This document shows, in pieces, positions 28,033-37,183 of a stretch of 64,000 nt of DNA (position 1 is the first letter of the stretch; every line of letters starts with the position of its first letter). This DNA is from Nocardia albiluteola (lineage in GTDB: Bacteria > Actinomycetota > Actinomycetes > Mycobacteriales > Mycobacteriaceae), in the NCBI RefSeq assembly GCF_018860155.1, contig NZ_JAHKNI010000025.1:1-64000 (forward strand). The letters run 5' to 3'. The position numbers and the translations under genes are program-made. The notes under the pieces were generated by a model. That model saw only the letters and a list, made by a program, of their open reading frames with translations, made no database searches and was not told the origin of the DNA.

Positions 28033-28650
28033 ATGCCAGCTACGCGGACCAGCCCACGCCGGACGGGCACGGTGCGCCGGATGAGCGAGGAGCGGCGCGA
28101 CGAGATCCTGCAACGCCTGGAGAACATCATCCTGGCCGAGGGTTTCGCCGCCCTGACGATCGACGAGATCGCCGGTCGGCTGCAATGCTCCAAGTCCACC
28201 CTGTACGGCGTCGCGCCGAGCCGGGAACAGCTGATCATCAAGACGTTCGAGCGCGTCTTCCGCGTCCGAGCCGAGAAGATCGACCGGCAGGCCCGCGCGG
28301 CCGGCGCACCGCGAGAACGAATCATCAACCATATCAACGGAGTTCGCGACGAGATGGCGACCCTCTCGCGGGCCTGCTACACCGACATGCGAGCCTTCGA
28401 GCCCGCCGACGATCTGTACCGCCGCAACGCCCACGCCTCGGCCGACCGATTGCGCGAATTCATCGACGAAGGCATCTCGGATGGATCCTTCCGGCCGGCG
28501 AACGCGGAATTCCTGGGCCTGGCGGTGAATTTGCTGCTCGAGGCCGTGCTCGACGGAACCTTCGCCGACCGCCTGCAACTGTCGGACGCCGACGCCTACG
28601 TCGAGATCACCACCCTGATCTTGCACGCACTGTCCGCGCCCCCACGGTAA
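28033..28650 (+). CDS. TetR-family transcriptional regulator
   Basis: A 205-residue repressor from ATG 28033, with AAAGGA seven bases upstream. The N-terminal helix-turn-helix spans about residues 23-65 (FAALTIDEIAGRLQCSKSTLYGVAPSREQL) and a ligand-binding helical domain follows. It is divergent from the chimeric-ligase/aldehyde dehydrogenase unit and probably represses it through the GTACCCA sites. Confidence 0.9.
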   Translation: MPATRTSPRRTGTVRRMSEERRDEILQRLENIILAEGFAALTIDEIAGRLQCSKSTLYGVAPSREQLIIKTFERVFRVRAEKIDRQARAAGAPRERIINHINGVRDEMATLSRACYTDMRAFEPADDLYRRNAHASADRLREFIDEGISDGSFRPANAEFLGLAVNLLLEAVLDGTFADRLQLSDADAYVEITTLILHALSAPPR

Positions 28651-28689
28651 GGGCGCGTTCACCGTTGCAAGCAGGAGCAGCAGGACCAA

Positions 28690-28881
28690 CAGATCCACTG
28701 CAATCCGGTCGCCGCCGGAGCGCTGCAATCGCATATGCATCGGGGAATACCGACCAGAAGCGTAGTTCTCGACATCGCCCAAAGGCGGATTCGCAATCAC
28801 GACGTCGACGGTATTAGCTCTGTGATGTCGGTAGAACTCACTGGCAGTGGGAGTTTCACCCCACTGCGGACCGCGACACAC
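28690..28881 (-). pseudogene. possible fragment of an N6-adenine DNA methyltransferase
   Basis: On the minus strand a short frame contains ANTVDVVIANPPLGDVENY. The NPPL box with its preceding hydrophobic strand matches catalytic motif IV of N6-adenine methyltransferases of restriction or BREX-like systems. No other motif is found on either side, so this is at best a relic. Confidence is low because the match is short. Confidence 0.3.
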
Positions 28882-30045
28882 GCGACACGCCGAGGTAATC
28901 CCTACCGCCAGTAGGGGTGCCGCTCAAGGGTTGATCATCGGTGAGCGCGGCGACGTCGAGCCCGCGGTGAGTTCGGCTCTGTCCCTCTAATGGTCTTTCC
29001 GGCGTTGTCTGTGAGTGGGTAGGGCAGACTCGGACTCTCCGACCTCCACGATGTGGGATGGCCCGGCGACCAGGATTTCGCGGTTCGCATTACCGGGCGC
29101 CTGCGACCACGCCGGGACTCGAGCACCCACCTCCGGACGCGGACCCCAATCAGCCCGGCACATCACCGACCCCGAAAAACAGCATCCCAGCCCTGGCGTC
29201 GCCATCACCGACCCGAAACAGGCCGGGCCGGACAGCTCGACAGCAAGACCTCCATCGACTCGTGGTCGGGGGCGATGCGAGCGAAGCTTTTCCACCTCCA
29301 CCCCGCCACGTCCTCGACAATGGTGATTGCGGATCCATTTCGACATCTGATAATCAAATGCGCATATATAGGTACCGAGGTATTTCTGGCAGGCACCCGC
29401 ACGGCACCGACCCACCGAGAGCGACGTAGCAGATTCCAAGACATTCATGGGTCCCCCCGAACTCGCTGCCACAGATTTTGTGGCAGGCGGCAGACGATCC
29501 GGCCGCGCGCTAACCGGCCGCCCAGCGCAGTTCCAGCACCAGCCGAACAGCCCCGAAACGGCACAGGACGTGGCCGAACCGCGTCAGTATCAGGACGTCC
29601 ACAGGACGTCACAGGTCCACGAACAACAACGAACAACAACCGCCAACATGCCCCAACAACAACGAACCCGCAGGTCGCAGCGGTTCGGCGGACGAAAGCG
29701 GCCGGTCGCCAGTAGCATCCAAGGATGCGATCGATACGCAAATAGTCGACCCCGCTGTCGTCCGGATAGTTGGTCGATATTCGCTGCAAATAGAGCAAAC
29801 CCGCAGCTCAGCAGTTGTTTGGCACGGCGTGGACCAGTGGATTCAGGCTGCCGATATTAGTGATCGCCGATTCTCCGGGGACCCACAGAACGTCGACAGG
29901 ACGTCGCGGAATCATTGAATCATTACCACCCTCTCCCGGCACCCTCCGACAGACTGCTGGCGAGCCTGCGTAAGCGTCACGGCGTCCGGATCGTCGTGCA
30001 TGATGAATCCACCACATATGCCGAAGCCGTCCGACGTTGCGCTGC
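28882..30045. other. long region without an intact gene
   Basis: About 1.2 kb in which every frame is short and none has both a ribosome binding site and recognisable protein character. An AT-richer patch lies near 29330-29400. Short direct repeats of the type ACAACAACGAACAACAAC occur near 29625-29665. It resembles decayed DNA at the left edge of the catabolic island. Confidence 0.4.
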
Positions 30046-30292
30046 CTACTGCGCAGCAGGTATCGGATCGTTCGAGGCCCGCGCAGCGTCGTCTTCGACT
30101 TCTGCCGCTGCACCTACCGATTGGAAGGTCCGCGTGATCTCGTGGTCGATGCGTCCAGCGCGCGTTTCCGAACAGCTCCGGCCAGCGCTCGAACACCGCA
30201 ACGCGGTGCCCGGCCTTGCCGAGCAGGGCGGCGGCCGTCTGCCCTACGGGTCCGTATCCGACCTGCACTACGTCGTACATGTCATTCAACAT
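30046..30292 (-). pseudogene. 5' remnant of a FAD-dependent aromatic hydroxylase (MhpA-like)
   Basis: From ATG 30290-30292 the frame reads the FAD-binding start of an MhpA-type hydroxylase (YDVVQVGYGPVGQTAAALLG, then VFERWPELFGNAR). A one-base shift then moves the homology to another frame (RIDHEITRTFQSVGAAAEVE), which ends at the TAG at 30046-30048. The remaining roughly 450 residues are absent. An intact relative lies at 54041-55657. The relic is divergent from the GntR gene at 30548. Confidence 0.75.
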
Positions 30293-30422
30293 TGGTTCTG
30301 CATCAGCTCCAGGGAGTACATGCATAGCTGTCGCGGCGCTGGCGCCGGTCTGCGACAACAGCCAATTGAGCATATTCAATAGTGGCAAATGTCGCGAGGT
30401 AGCTCTCACATGAAGAAAGTGG

Positions 30423-30446
30423 CATGATCGATACGTATTGATCATG
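30423..30446. promoter_or_regulatory. 24-bp near-perfect palindrome, probable GntR operator
   Basis: CATGATC, G, ATACGTAT, T, GATCATG: the two halves are exact inverted copies except for one G/T pair. It sits between the divergent hydroxylase relic and the GntR gene, about 100 bases before the latter. FCD-type GntR regulators commonly bind such palindromes next to their own genes. Confidence 0.6.
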
Positions 30447-30547
30447 TCTGGATCGGTACTATGCCTGGTAGGGCGGAGAGGCTGGCATGGGCGAGTGACT
30501 GCGCTCGAAGATCGAGTAGCTCCAACACGAGACCGGGGACGCCGGCG

Positions 30548-31267
30548 ATGATCGAGCCAGCTCGGTACACGACCGTGGACGCAGCGTTGAGTCGAACCGA
30601 ACACGCGGTGCAGGCGATCACGCATCTCGCTGAGCGCGCGGCGCCCGGGGCCAGGTTGGGTACCAAGGGGGAACTGCAGGAGTGGTGCGGAGTTGCCAAG
30701 GGCACGTTCAACGAAGCGCTTCGCATCCTGCAATCGCGTGGCGTGATCTCGGTCAGACCCGGGCCCGGTGGGGGACTGTTCGTGGCGTCTCCGACGCCGA
30801 TCGCTCGTCTGGGTAACTCGATACTCTCGCTCGACGCCGCTGAAGGCGACGTCGCGGACGCGGTTCGCATCCGAGACGCGCTCGATCCGCTGTTGATCGA
30901 GGATGCGCTGGCGCACGGATCCGCAACCGACATCGCGCGAATGCGTGCAGACTTGGCGGCGATGCAGCGGGCGATCGACCAGACCGATGCCACGGACTTC
31001 GTCCATTCCAATTGGAAGCTGCACGCCACGATCGCCCGGGTCAGCCCCAATGCAATCTTGAAGTCGATCTATTTGAGTCTGCTCGACCTGATCGAGTCCC
31101 ATACCGTGTCGGTTGAGCCGACCGGCGAAGAACCGTTGTGGGACTACATTCGTCAGCGATACCAGTTACATATCGACCTCGTCGACGCGATCGACTCCAG
31201 AGATCGCCACAGCGCGTTGCGACTCATCCATACCCACAACACAACACAAGGCGAGGGGCCTGGTTAG
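30548..31267 (+). CDS. GntR-family (FadR/FCD subfamily) transcriptional regulator
   Basis: A 239-residue regulator from ATG 30548. The winged helix covers residues about 10-75 (ARLGTKGELQEWCGVAKGTFNEALRILQSRGVI). The FCD ligand domain follows (RIRDALDPLLIEDALA, FHSNWKLHATIARVSPN) with the His residues expected for its metal site. It is divergent from a broken MhpA-like hydroxylase gene. A broken sister gene lies next to the intact hydroxylase at 55.8 kb, so this copy may control that locus in trans. Confidence 0.9.
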   Translation: MIEPARYTTVDAALSRTEHAVQAITHLAERAAPGARLGTKGELQEWCGVAKGTFNEALRILQSRGVISVRPGPGGGLFVASPTPIARLGNSILSLDAAEGDVADAVRIRDALDPLLIEDALAHGSATDIARMRADLAAMQRAIDQTDATDFVHSNWKLHATIARVSPNAILKSIYLSLLDLIESHTVSVEPTGEEPLWDYIRQRYQLHIDLVDAIDSRDRHSALRLIHTHNTTQGEGPG

Positions 31268-31327
31268 GACTCGCGGCTCCGCCCCGTTCAGCCGCTCCAG
31301 GTACCGCCACCCGCGTACCCAAACCTG

Positions 31328-31408
31328 TCATTCCCGCGTGCTTTTGGCGGGAATCCACCTGGCACGTAACAGGTCAACTATGGATCCCGGCCAAAGGCAC
31401 GCCGGGAT
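31328..31408. repeat. REPIN-like paired palindrome
   Basis: Two 29-base arms (31328-31356 and 31380-31408) are inverted copies matching at 24 positions. Each arm is itself a hairpin with a perfect 8-bp stem: ATTCCCGC/GCGGGAAT on the left, ATCCCGGC/GCCGGGAT on the right. The arms differ but keep pairing, as in doublet REP elements. It lies between convergent genes. Confidence 0.7.
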
Positions 31409-31498
31409 GACGACATCGAGCGCCGGACGCACGGCCCGTCACCGGGAGCGGGCCGCCAGGACCGCGGCCTGCACCGCCACCGAACCTCTCACGCAACG

Positions 31499-32266
31499 CT
31501 AGCCGTGAAAGATGAGATAAGGGGCGAGCCCGAGCAGGCTGACGACCAGAGTGTATTTCAGTGTGCGGATGGGCAATGCGCGTGCGACAATCCAGCCCAG
31601 AAGTGCTCCGGCAAGTTCGGGGATGGCGATTACTGCGGCCAATCGCCAGTCGATGACGCCGACGGCGAAGTAGCCGAGGGTGCCGATGCCAGCGATGGCT
31701 ACGGACTGCACTTGAGCAGCGGCGATTGCCGACAGCACGGGCACATCGAGCGCGATCAGCAAGGGCACGGCGAGAACGGGGCCGCCGACGCCAACCAGCC
31801 CGCTGGCGGTCGCGACGCCGAATCCGAGGGCCACGACCGTGATCGGACTGGGGTGCCGGTGTGAGGTATCGACCGGGGAATGGCGGTCGCGGTACCACAC
31901 GAGTGCGGCGACGGCGGCGACGAACGCACCGAGCAGAATGCCGAATGCCTGACTGGATACTCCCTTGTTGATCACGACGCCGAGTGGGGCGCCTATGACG
32001 GCGGTGGCGGCGAGGATCAGGGCGGTTCGACGGGTACTCCGGTCGCGGAGCTGCCCGGAACGGGTGTAGGCAGCGGCAGCCAGTACGCCGGTAGTGATAT
32101 TGGTGACCATCGCGGTACCGGCGATCTGTGCCGGAGACAGGTTTGTGAAGGCGAAGAGACCGATGGTGACCAATACGCCGCCGGGACCAAGGGCGGTGAC
32201 CCCCACACCGGCGACGAACCCGAGTACCGCCATGCCGATGAGCAATGCGGGTCCCAACCCGGTCAC
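31499..32266 (-). CDS. sulfite exporter TauE/SafE family membrane protein
   Basis: A 255-residue protein with about seven to eight transmembrane helices. The family's two repeated motifs are present: GVGVTALGPGGVLVTIGLF near the N-terminus and GVATASGLVGVGGPVLAVPLL in the middle. It starts at GTG 32264-32266. TauE/SafE proteins carry sulfonates, sulfite or organic anions across the membrane. It follows the carboxymuconolactone-decarboxylase-like gene by about 100 bases in the same direction and may export or import a compound of that pathway. Confidence 0.88.
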   Translation of the reverse strand: MTGLGPALLIGMAVLGFVAGVGVTALGPGGVLVTIGLFAFTNLSPAQIAGTAMVTNITTGVLAAAAYTRSGQLRDRSTRRTALILAATAVIGAPLGVVINKGVSSQAFGILLGAFVAAVAALVWYRDRHSPVDTSHRHPSPITVVALGFGVATASGLVGVGGPVLAVPLLIALDVPVLSAIAAAQVQSVAIAGIGTLGYFAVGVIDWRLAAVIAIPELAGALLGWIVARALPIRTLKYTLVVSLLGLAPYLIFHG

Positions 32267-32368
32267 CGACGCACCAACTGCCGACGATTAACAGATATTT
32301 CCGAATACGTGACAGCCACGGCGAACCTCCAACAGGCGATCAAACGGATGAATCGGCTGATCAGGCGT

Positions 32369-33064
32369 TCAGTGGCCACGCAAATTTTCGGATTCGTCGT
32401 CCAGAATCGGCAGTGCTGACTCGTACACTTCGTTGCCCTGCTGGGCGACGATCGTGAGGACCTCGAGGACCTGTTCACGGGTGGCGCCGAGCTCGAGTGC
32501 GGCCTGAATATGCCGGCGGGTACCGGGCTCGTACATGTGGGTCAGCGCCGCGTTACCGGCCACGCTCAGCAGCTCGATCCACAGTGCGGGCAGCACGCCA
32601 TCGCGCGAGAGCGCAACCTTGATTTCGAGAAAGGTCTCCAGCAAGTCGGGGACCAATTCGTACATACTCTCCCACCGCGGATTGAATTCACCTCGATCGC
32701 GAAGCCGGTCACATGTTGGCGTCGGATGCGCGGGCGTTGCGGGTTCGCCGCGCTTTCCTTTCCGGTCCAGTTCATCCGCCAATATCGGAGTGCTGGTGGC
32801 GCAGGCGTTGATGCCGATCACCGAGGACAGCTCGATGACTTCGAGGAGTTCATCGCGAGTCGCACCGAGTTCGAGCGCGCGGCGGATGTGGCGGCGAATT
32901 CCGGGCGTGTACAGGTGAGTGGCCGATACGTCGATCGCAAACCGGATGAGCTCTACCAGTTTAGTGTCCAGGACACCGCTCGAAGTCGGCGGAACATCAA
33001 TCTTTCCGGCCAGTTCATCAGCGAGGCTCGGCGTATTGTCGATAGTCAATTTGATCCTTGTCAA
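32369..33064 (-). CDS. carboxymuconolactone decarboxylase family protein, two domains
   Basis: A 231-residue protein starting at TTG 33062-33064 that contains two CMD/AhpD-like halves. Both share the pattern SATHLYTPGIRRHIRRALELGATRDELLEV (39-73) and AALTHMYEPGTRRHIQAALELGATREQVLEV (about 172-202). The CxxC pair of peroxidase-type AhpD proteins is absent, pointing to a decarboxylase or unknown role rather than peroxidase. The start codon has no good ribosome binding site. It is divergent from an AraC regulator. Confidence 0.8.
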   Translation of the reverse strand: MTRIKLTIDNTPSLADELAGKIDVPPTSSGVLDTKLVELIRFAIDVSATHLYTPGIRRHIRRALELGATRDELLEVIELSSVIGINACATSTPILADELDRKGKRGEPATPAHPTPTCDRLRDRGEFNPRWESMYELVPDLLETFLEIKVALSRDGVLPALWIELLSVAGNAALTHMYEPGTRRHIQAALELGATREQVLEVLTIVAQQGNEVYESALPILDDESENLRGH

Positions 33065-33222
33065 TAGTTGCAGCGGGTGCTGTCCAGATATGACTCGAAC
33101 TCGGGAGTTCCGGGGGCAGCTGCCGCACCGATCGATGTGCAGTCACCGTAACGACGATCGTGTGTGGTTGTTATTCTTTTCGTCGCTCGGTTTTAGCATT
33201 TAGTAACGTGAGGTGATCATCA

Positions 33223-34257
33223 ATGGGGTTTCGGTCCGATGACCTTGGGCAGAAGTCCATCCCGGTCGGCGCGCTGTCGCCGCTTCCCGAGATCATGCGC
33301 GATTTCGGCCAGGACCCGTGGGAGTTGCTGGAATCACACGGTGTGACGGCGCGACTGTTGGCCGACCCGAAGCGGCCGGGGATCCCGATCACCTCGCACG
33401 GCCGCATCGTTGCGGACGCCGTGGCCGCGACACAATGCGACCACCTGGGCCTGTTGCTCGGCCAGCGAGGCTTCCTCGACAACACCGGGCCGCTTCGATT
33501 TCTCATCCTCAACACGCCGACGGTGCGCGAGGCGATCGAGGCGCTCGTTCGATTCGGTCCGATCTGGCATCGCGCGGTCGACAGCGCGTTGTCGTACGAA
33601 CAGGGCTACGTGAGTCTTTCCATCACGATCGACGGCGTGTTCCCGGGCCGCGACCAGATCCTCACGTCCTATCTCACTGCCGTCGTCAAGATTCTGGAGA
33701 TGGTCCTGGGACGGTCGTGGCGCCCGACCGCGGTGCGGATCTCCCATCGGGAGCCCGAATCCGCCGCGCTGTACCGGCGATTCTTCCGCGCGCCCGTGCT
33801 GTTCGACCAGCCCCAGCACAAGGTGTTCTTTCCCGAGCAACTGCTCGACGAGAAGCGGGCCGGGTCCGACCGGCGACTGGAGAACTTCCTGCGGCAGGAA
33901 CTCATCGAATTGCAAGGCGCCGAACAGCCCGACCTGGTGCGTCAGGTCCGCGATGCCATCGAAAGCCTGCTGCCCACCGGAGAATGCACTATCGAGCGAG
34001 TGGCCGCGCTCTTCGCCGTGCATCGACTCACGCTGCACCGCCGTCTCGCCCGGCACGATACGACGTTCGAGGCGCTGGTGGACGACACCCGGCGTCGATT
34101 GGCCGAGCAAATGCTCACCTATACCGACCTCCCCATCGCCGAGGTCGCCGCAGCGCTCGGCTACCGCAACCAAGGCAACCTCACTCGCGCCTTCCGGCGC
34201 TGGCACGACACCTCCCCCCGAGACTGGCGCGCACGACCACCTGCCGACCCGGCCTGA
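33223..34257 (+). CDS. AraC-family transcriptional regulator (OruR/ArgR-like)
   Basis: A 344-residue activator. The N-terminal 200 residues match the arabinose-binding-like domain found in OruR-type regulators (PEIMRDFGQDPWELLE, LGLLLGQRGFLD). The C-terminal about 100 residues carry the paired helix-turn-helix (ERVAALFAVHRLTLHRRLA and LPIAEVAAALGYRNQGNLTRAFRRW). ATG 33223 has GAGGTG seven bases upstream. It faces the CMD/TauE unit divergently and converges on the DUF1254 gene; either could be its target. Confidence 0.92.
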   Translation: MGFRSDDLGQKSIPVGALSPLPEIMRDFGQDPWELLESHGVTARLLADPKRPGIPITSHGRIVADAVAATQCDHLGLLLGQRGFLDNTGPLRFLILNTPTVREAIEALVRFGPIWHRAVDSALSYEQGYVSLSITIDGVFPGRDQILTSYLTAVVKILEMVLGRSWRPTAVRISHREPESAALYRRFFRAPVLFDQPQHKVFFPEQLLDEKRAGSDRRLENFLRQELIELQGAEQPDLVRQVRDAIESLLPTGECTIERVAALFAVHRLTLHRRLARHDTTFEALVDDTRRRLAEQMLTYTDLPIAEVAAALGYRNQGNLTRAFRRWHDTSPRDWRARPPADPA

Positions 34258-34281
34258 CGAGCAATCGACGCTGTCCCGCCG

Positions 34282-35622
34282 CTATGTCACGCCCTGCACG
34301 GGTGGGGGGGACCATGATCCGTCGATGGCTTCATCGCTGGGCAGAATAAGGCGCAGAACCAGGAAGTAGGGTCCGGTCTGCGGGCAGGGCAGCCAGTTGG
34401 ATTCGCCGGTGGCCGGCGGAGTGCTCCGAATCTCGAGGGTCAAGCCACCGTGCTCGTCGTAGGTGAGGTCTGGTGTGCGGTCACCGATGGCGTACCGATT
34501 GATCGGGTTGTCGACGAAGTTCGTATCCAGGCCGTAGAGCGTCAGTGACCAGAACGCCCGCCCGAGAAGTTGTATACCGGCCCCGAATCGGATCTCGTAC
34601 GCCTTGTCGCCGGTCAGAGCGTCGCCGGCCGAGTCGACGAAGGTGAGGGCAATGATGGCCTCGTCGGGATCGTCGGCGACGATCGCTCCCAGACACTGCA
34701 CGGCGGCACGGGTCAGGAAGTCGCCGCTGTCTCCCGAACGCCCGATGTTCGCGGGTGGGGAGATCCAGCCGTTACGAACTATCCCCCGCCCACCCATCGC
34801 CACGCCGATCAACTCACGGCCACGCACCGCCGCGCGGGCGAGTCCCCTTTTCGTGGCGTCGTCCAGAGCGTCGACGTCCAGTCCGGGACCCAGCCCTATT
34901 TCTGCCCAGGAATCGACGAGGTCGCTGTGGCGGCCGGGGGGATTCTCGGCCATCGCCTTGTTCATCGTCTTCCACGGGGCCAACGGATCCCCGTCGTCGG
35001 CAAACGGCGGCCACACGTTTCGGTCCTCCGGTGCCGGCTCGTCACTACCCCAGCGGCTCAGTGGGGTAAGACGGTACTGGTCCTGCAGCGTTGTCACGGT
35101 GGGCAGATCCGCCGGCCCGTCGATGAGGGTCCTGCCCATTATCAGCACGGCCGGGGTGCGCGAGGCGGGCAACGCATGGACATCCGCGGGTAACGTCCCG
35201 TCCCAGCCGGGCCCGATGATCGCGAACGATCCGGCGGCTGAGCCGGTTGTGCGCGTTCCGACGTAGGCGAAGTTGTCGGAATCCATGCCGGCCATCAGAA
35301 AGGCGAAGTACCGGTCCCCCATGTGAGGGTGGGTCAAGATGATCGGCTCCTTGCCCACGTCGAGCCACGCGATCGAATACAGCACGTCCTGGTTCGGTGA
35401 GCCGCCATCGCGATAGGAGGCGTCGGTGAGCTGGCGGGCATGCCAGAACTGGTTCAACGCGGCATACGGTGACCGCTCCGGGTCTCTGGGCACATTAGTC
35501 CACAGATAACGCAGCGACGATAGATGAATCCAGGGGAACCCGTAGACAAACGCCTGCACTCCCTGGGTGTAGGCATGCTCCTCACGCCAGTCCAACTCCC
35601 CGGCGCCGTTGCCGTTGATCAC
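34282..35622 (-). CDS. DUF1254/DUF1214 domain protein
   Basis: About 446 residues from GTG 35620-35622, chosen because AAAGGA lies eight bases upstream; TTG 35626-35628 is an alternative. The N-terminal half has the DUF1254 pattern (YTQGVQAFVYGFPWIHL, PNQDVLYSIAWLD, YFAFLMAGMDSDNFAYVG). The C-terminal half has DUF1214 features (YEIRFG, LTLYGLDTNFVDNPINRYAIGDRTP). No enzymatic role is established for the family. It follows the Baeyer-Villiger-type monooxygenase gene by 49 bases and is probably co-transcribed. Confidence 0.85.
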   Translation of the reverse strand: MINGNGAGELDWREEHAYTQGVQAFVYGFPWIHLSSLRYLWTNVPRDPERSPYAALNQFWHARQLTDASYRDGGSPNQDVLYSIAWLDVGKEPIILTHPHMGDRYFAFLMAGMDSDNFAYVGTRTTGSAAGSFAIIGPGWDGTLPADVHALPASRTPAVLIMGRTLIDGPADLPTVTTLQDQYRLTPLSRWGSDEPAPEDRNVWPPFADDGDPLAPWKTMNKAMAENPPGRHSDLVDSWAEIGLGPGLDVDALDDATKRGLARAAVRGRELIGVAMGGRGIVRNGWISPPANIGRSGDSGDFLTRAAVQCLGAIVADDPDEAIIALTFVDSAGDALTGDKAYEIRFGAGIQLLGRAFWSLTLYGLDTNFVDNPINRYAIGDRTPDLTYDEHGGLTLEIRSTPPATGESNWLPCPQTGPYFLVLRLILPSDEAIDGSWSPPPVQGVT

Positions 35623-35671
35623 GATCAAATCCTTTCATTGTGCGTATAAGCCTCAGTGTTTTCGGCGAAGT

Positions 35672-37183
35672 TCACGACAGTGCTCGGCTGCCGGCAAACC
35701 GTGGCGAGCGGGATGACGTGCGCGTCCCGGACCGGCGGGAGAAACGCAGGACGCCGTCGTCGATGCGGCCGTTGCGCAACCGGAACAGGTTGATCACGTA
35801 ACTGGGGACCTTCCACGGGAATCGTGAACCGGCCATGGGGAATTCATGCACGGAACGCTGCACGTATCCGGACTGAAGATCGAGCATCGACCGGGTGGCT
35901 CGCGTGGGGTCGTCGTTGATCGGGACGCATTGCTCATAGCCATGAACGTCCAGGTACCGCAGCAGCCGGACGACGTATTCGGCGGTCAGGTCGGCACCCA
36001 GAGTCCAGGAGATCTTGACGCCGCCGAAGGCAAACGCGAAGTTCGGGACACCGCTGAGCATCATTCCCTTGTACGACATCGTTTCCGGCAGTTCGATGTC
36101 GTGGCCGTCGACGCCGAGCTGGATTCCACCGAGGGCAAGCATCCGTAATCCGGTGGCCGTCACGACGATGTCCGCCTCGAGTTCGGCGCCGGATTCCAGG
36201 CGCAGCCCGGTCTCGGTGAACTCCTCGATGTGATCGGTGACCACCGATACCCGCCCACTTCGAATCGTCGAGAACAGATCTCCGTCGGCAGCCAGGCACA
36301 CGCGCTGGTCCCACGGCCGGTAGCTCGGCCTGAAATGGGTGTCGACATCGTAGCCGGGTGGAAGCTGGCGGATAGTCGCCTTGCGGATCGCGGACCTCAC
36401 GAAGTCCGGGCGGCGTTGGCCGATCTGATAGAGCAGCGTGCTCTTCAGAATGTTCCGCCACCGCACAACGGAATACGCACGACGAGATCCGAGCACGCGT
36501 TGCAGAGTTCTCGCGAGCGAATCCTCGCGGGGCCGCGCGAGGATATAGGTGGGTGAGCGCTGCAGCATCGTGACATGCGCGGCTTGGTCGGCCATGGCCG
36601 GGACAAGACTCACAGCCGTTGCGCCACTGCCGATTACGACGACCTTCTTACCGGCGTAGTCGAGATCCTGCGGCCACGCCTGCGGGTGACACACGGTTCC
36701 GCCGAATCGCTCGATACCGGGGAATTGCGGCGTATGGCCGGCGTCGTAGTGGTAGTAGCCGGAGCAGACATACAGGAAGTCACAGGTCACGGTGACCGTT
36801 TCTGCGCCGTGGCGCGCCGCCACCGTCCAGCGGGCGCTCTCGCTGGACCATTCCGCGCGGACCACCCGGTGCCCGACATGGATATACCTATCGATCCCGG
36901 ACTCGGCGGCGGTGTCACGGATGTAGCGCAGAATGGATTTCCCGTCCGCGATGGCGTTCGCACGTGTCCACGGCCGGAACTGGTAACCGAGCGTGTACAT
37001 GTCCGAGTCGGACCGCAGGCCGGGATACCGGAACAGATCCCATGTCCCCCCAGTGGTTTCGCGCGCTTCGACGATGGCGTAGGTCCGCTCGGGAAAGGCG
37101 GACTGGATGTGGTGTGCTGCGCCGATGCCGGACAGGCCGGCACCAACGATCAGCACGTCGACGTGCTCGGGCACGGTGGTCAC
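35672..37183 (-). CDS. Baeyer-Villiger-type flavin monooxygenase
   Basis: A 503-residue enzyme from GTG 37181-37183, with AGGAGG five bases upstream. FAD motif GAGLSGIG is at 14-21, NADPH motif GSGATA at 185-190, and the Baeyer-Villiger fingerprint FxGxxxHxxxWP is exact at residues 160-171 (FGGTVCHPQAWP). It would insert oxygen next to a ketone or oxidise a heteroatom, using NADPH and FAD, in the cytosol. It leads a two-gene unit with the DUF1254 protein. Substrate unknown; a cyclic ketone arising in the surrounding catabolic genes is possible. Confidence 0.92.
   Translation of the reverse strand: MTTVPEHVDVLIVGAGLSGIGAAHHIQSAFPERTYAIVEARETTGGTWDLFRYPGLRSDSDMYTLGYQFRPWTRANAIADGKSILRYIRDTAAESGIDRYIHVGHRVVRAEWSSESARWTVAARHGAETVTVTCDFLYVCSGYYHYDAGHTPQFPGIERFGGTVCHPQAWPQDLDYAGKKVVVIGSGATAVSLVPAMADQAAHVTMLQRSPTYILARPREDSLARTLQRVLGSRRAYSVVRWRNILKSTLLYQIGQRRPDFVRSAIRKATIRQLPPGYDVDTHFRPSYRPWDQRVCLAADGDLFSTIRSGRVSVVTDHIEEFTETGLRLESGAELEADIVVTATGLRMLALGGIQLGVDGHDIELPETMSYKGMMLSGVPNFAFAFGGVKISWTLGADLTAEYVVRLLRYLDVHGYEQCVPINDDPTRATRSMLDLQSGYVQRSVHEFPMAGSRFPWKVPSYVINLFRLRNGRIDDGVLRFSRRSGTRTSSRSPRFAGSRALS

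Noticed and set aside
29625..29665. Short ACAACAACGAAC-type direct repeats considered as a CRISPR or microsatellite
   Set aside because: Units are too short and irregular, without spacers; no cas genes in the window.
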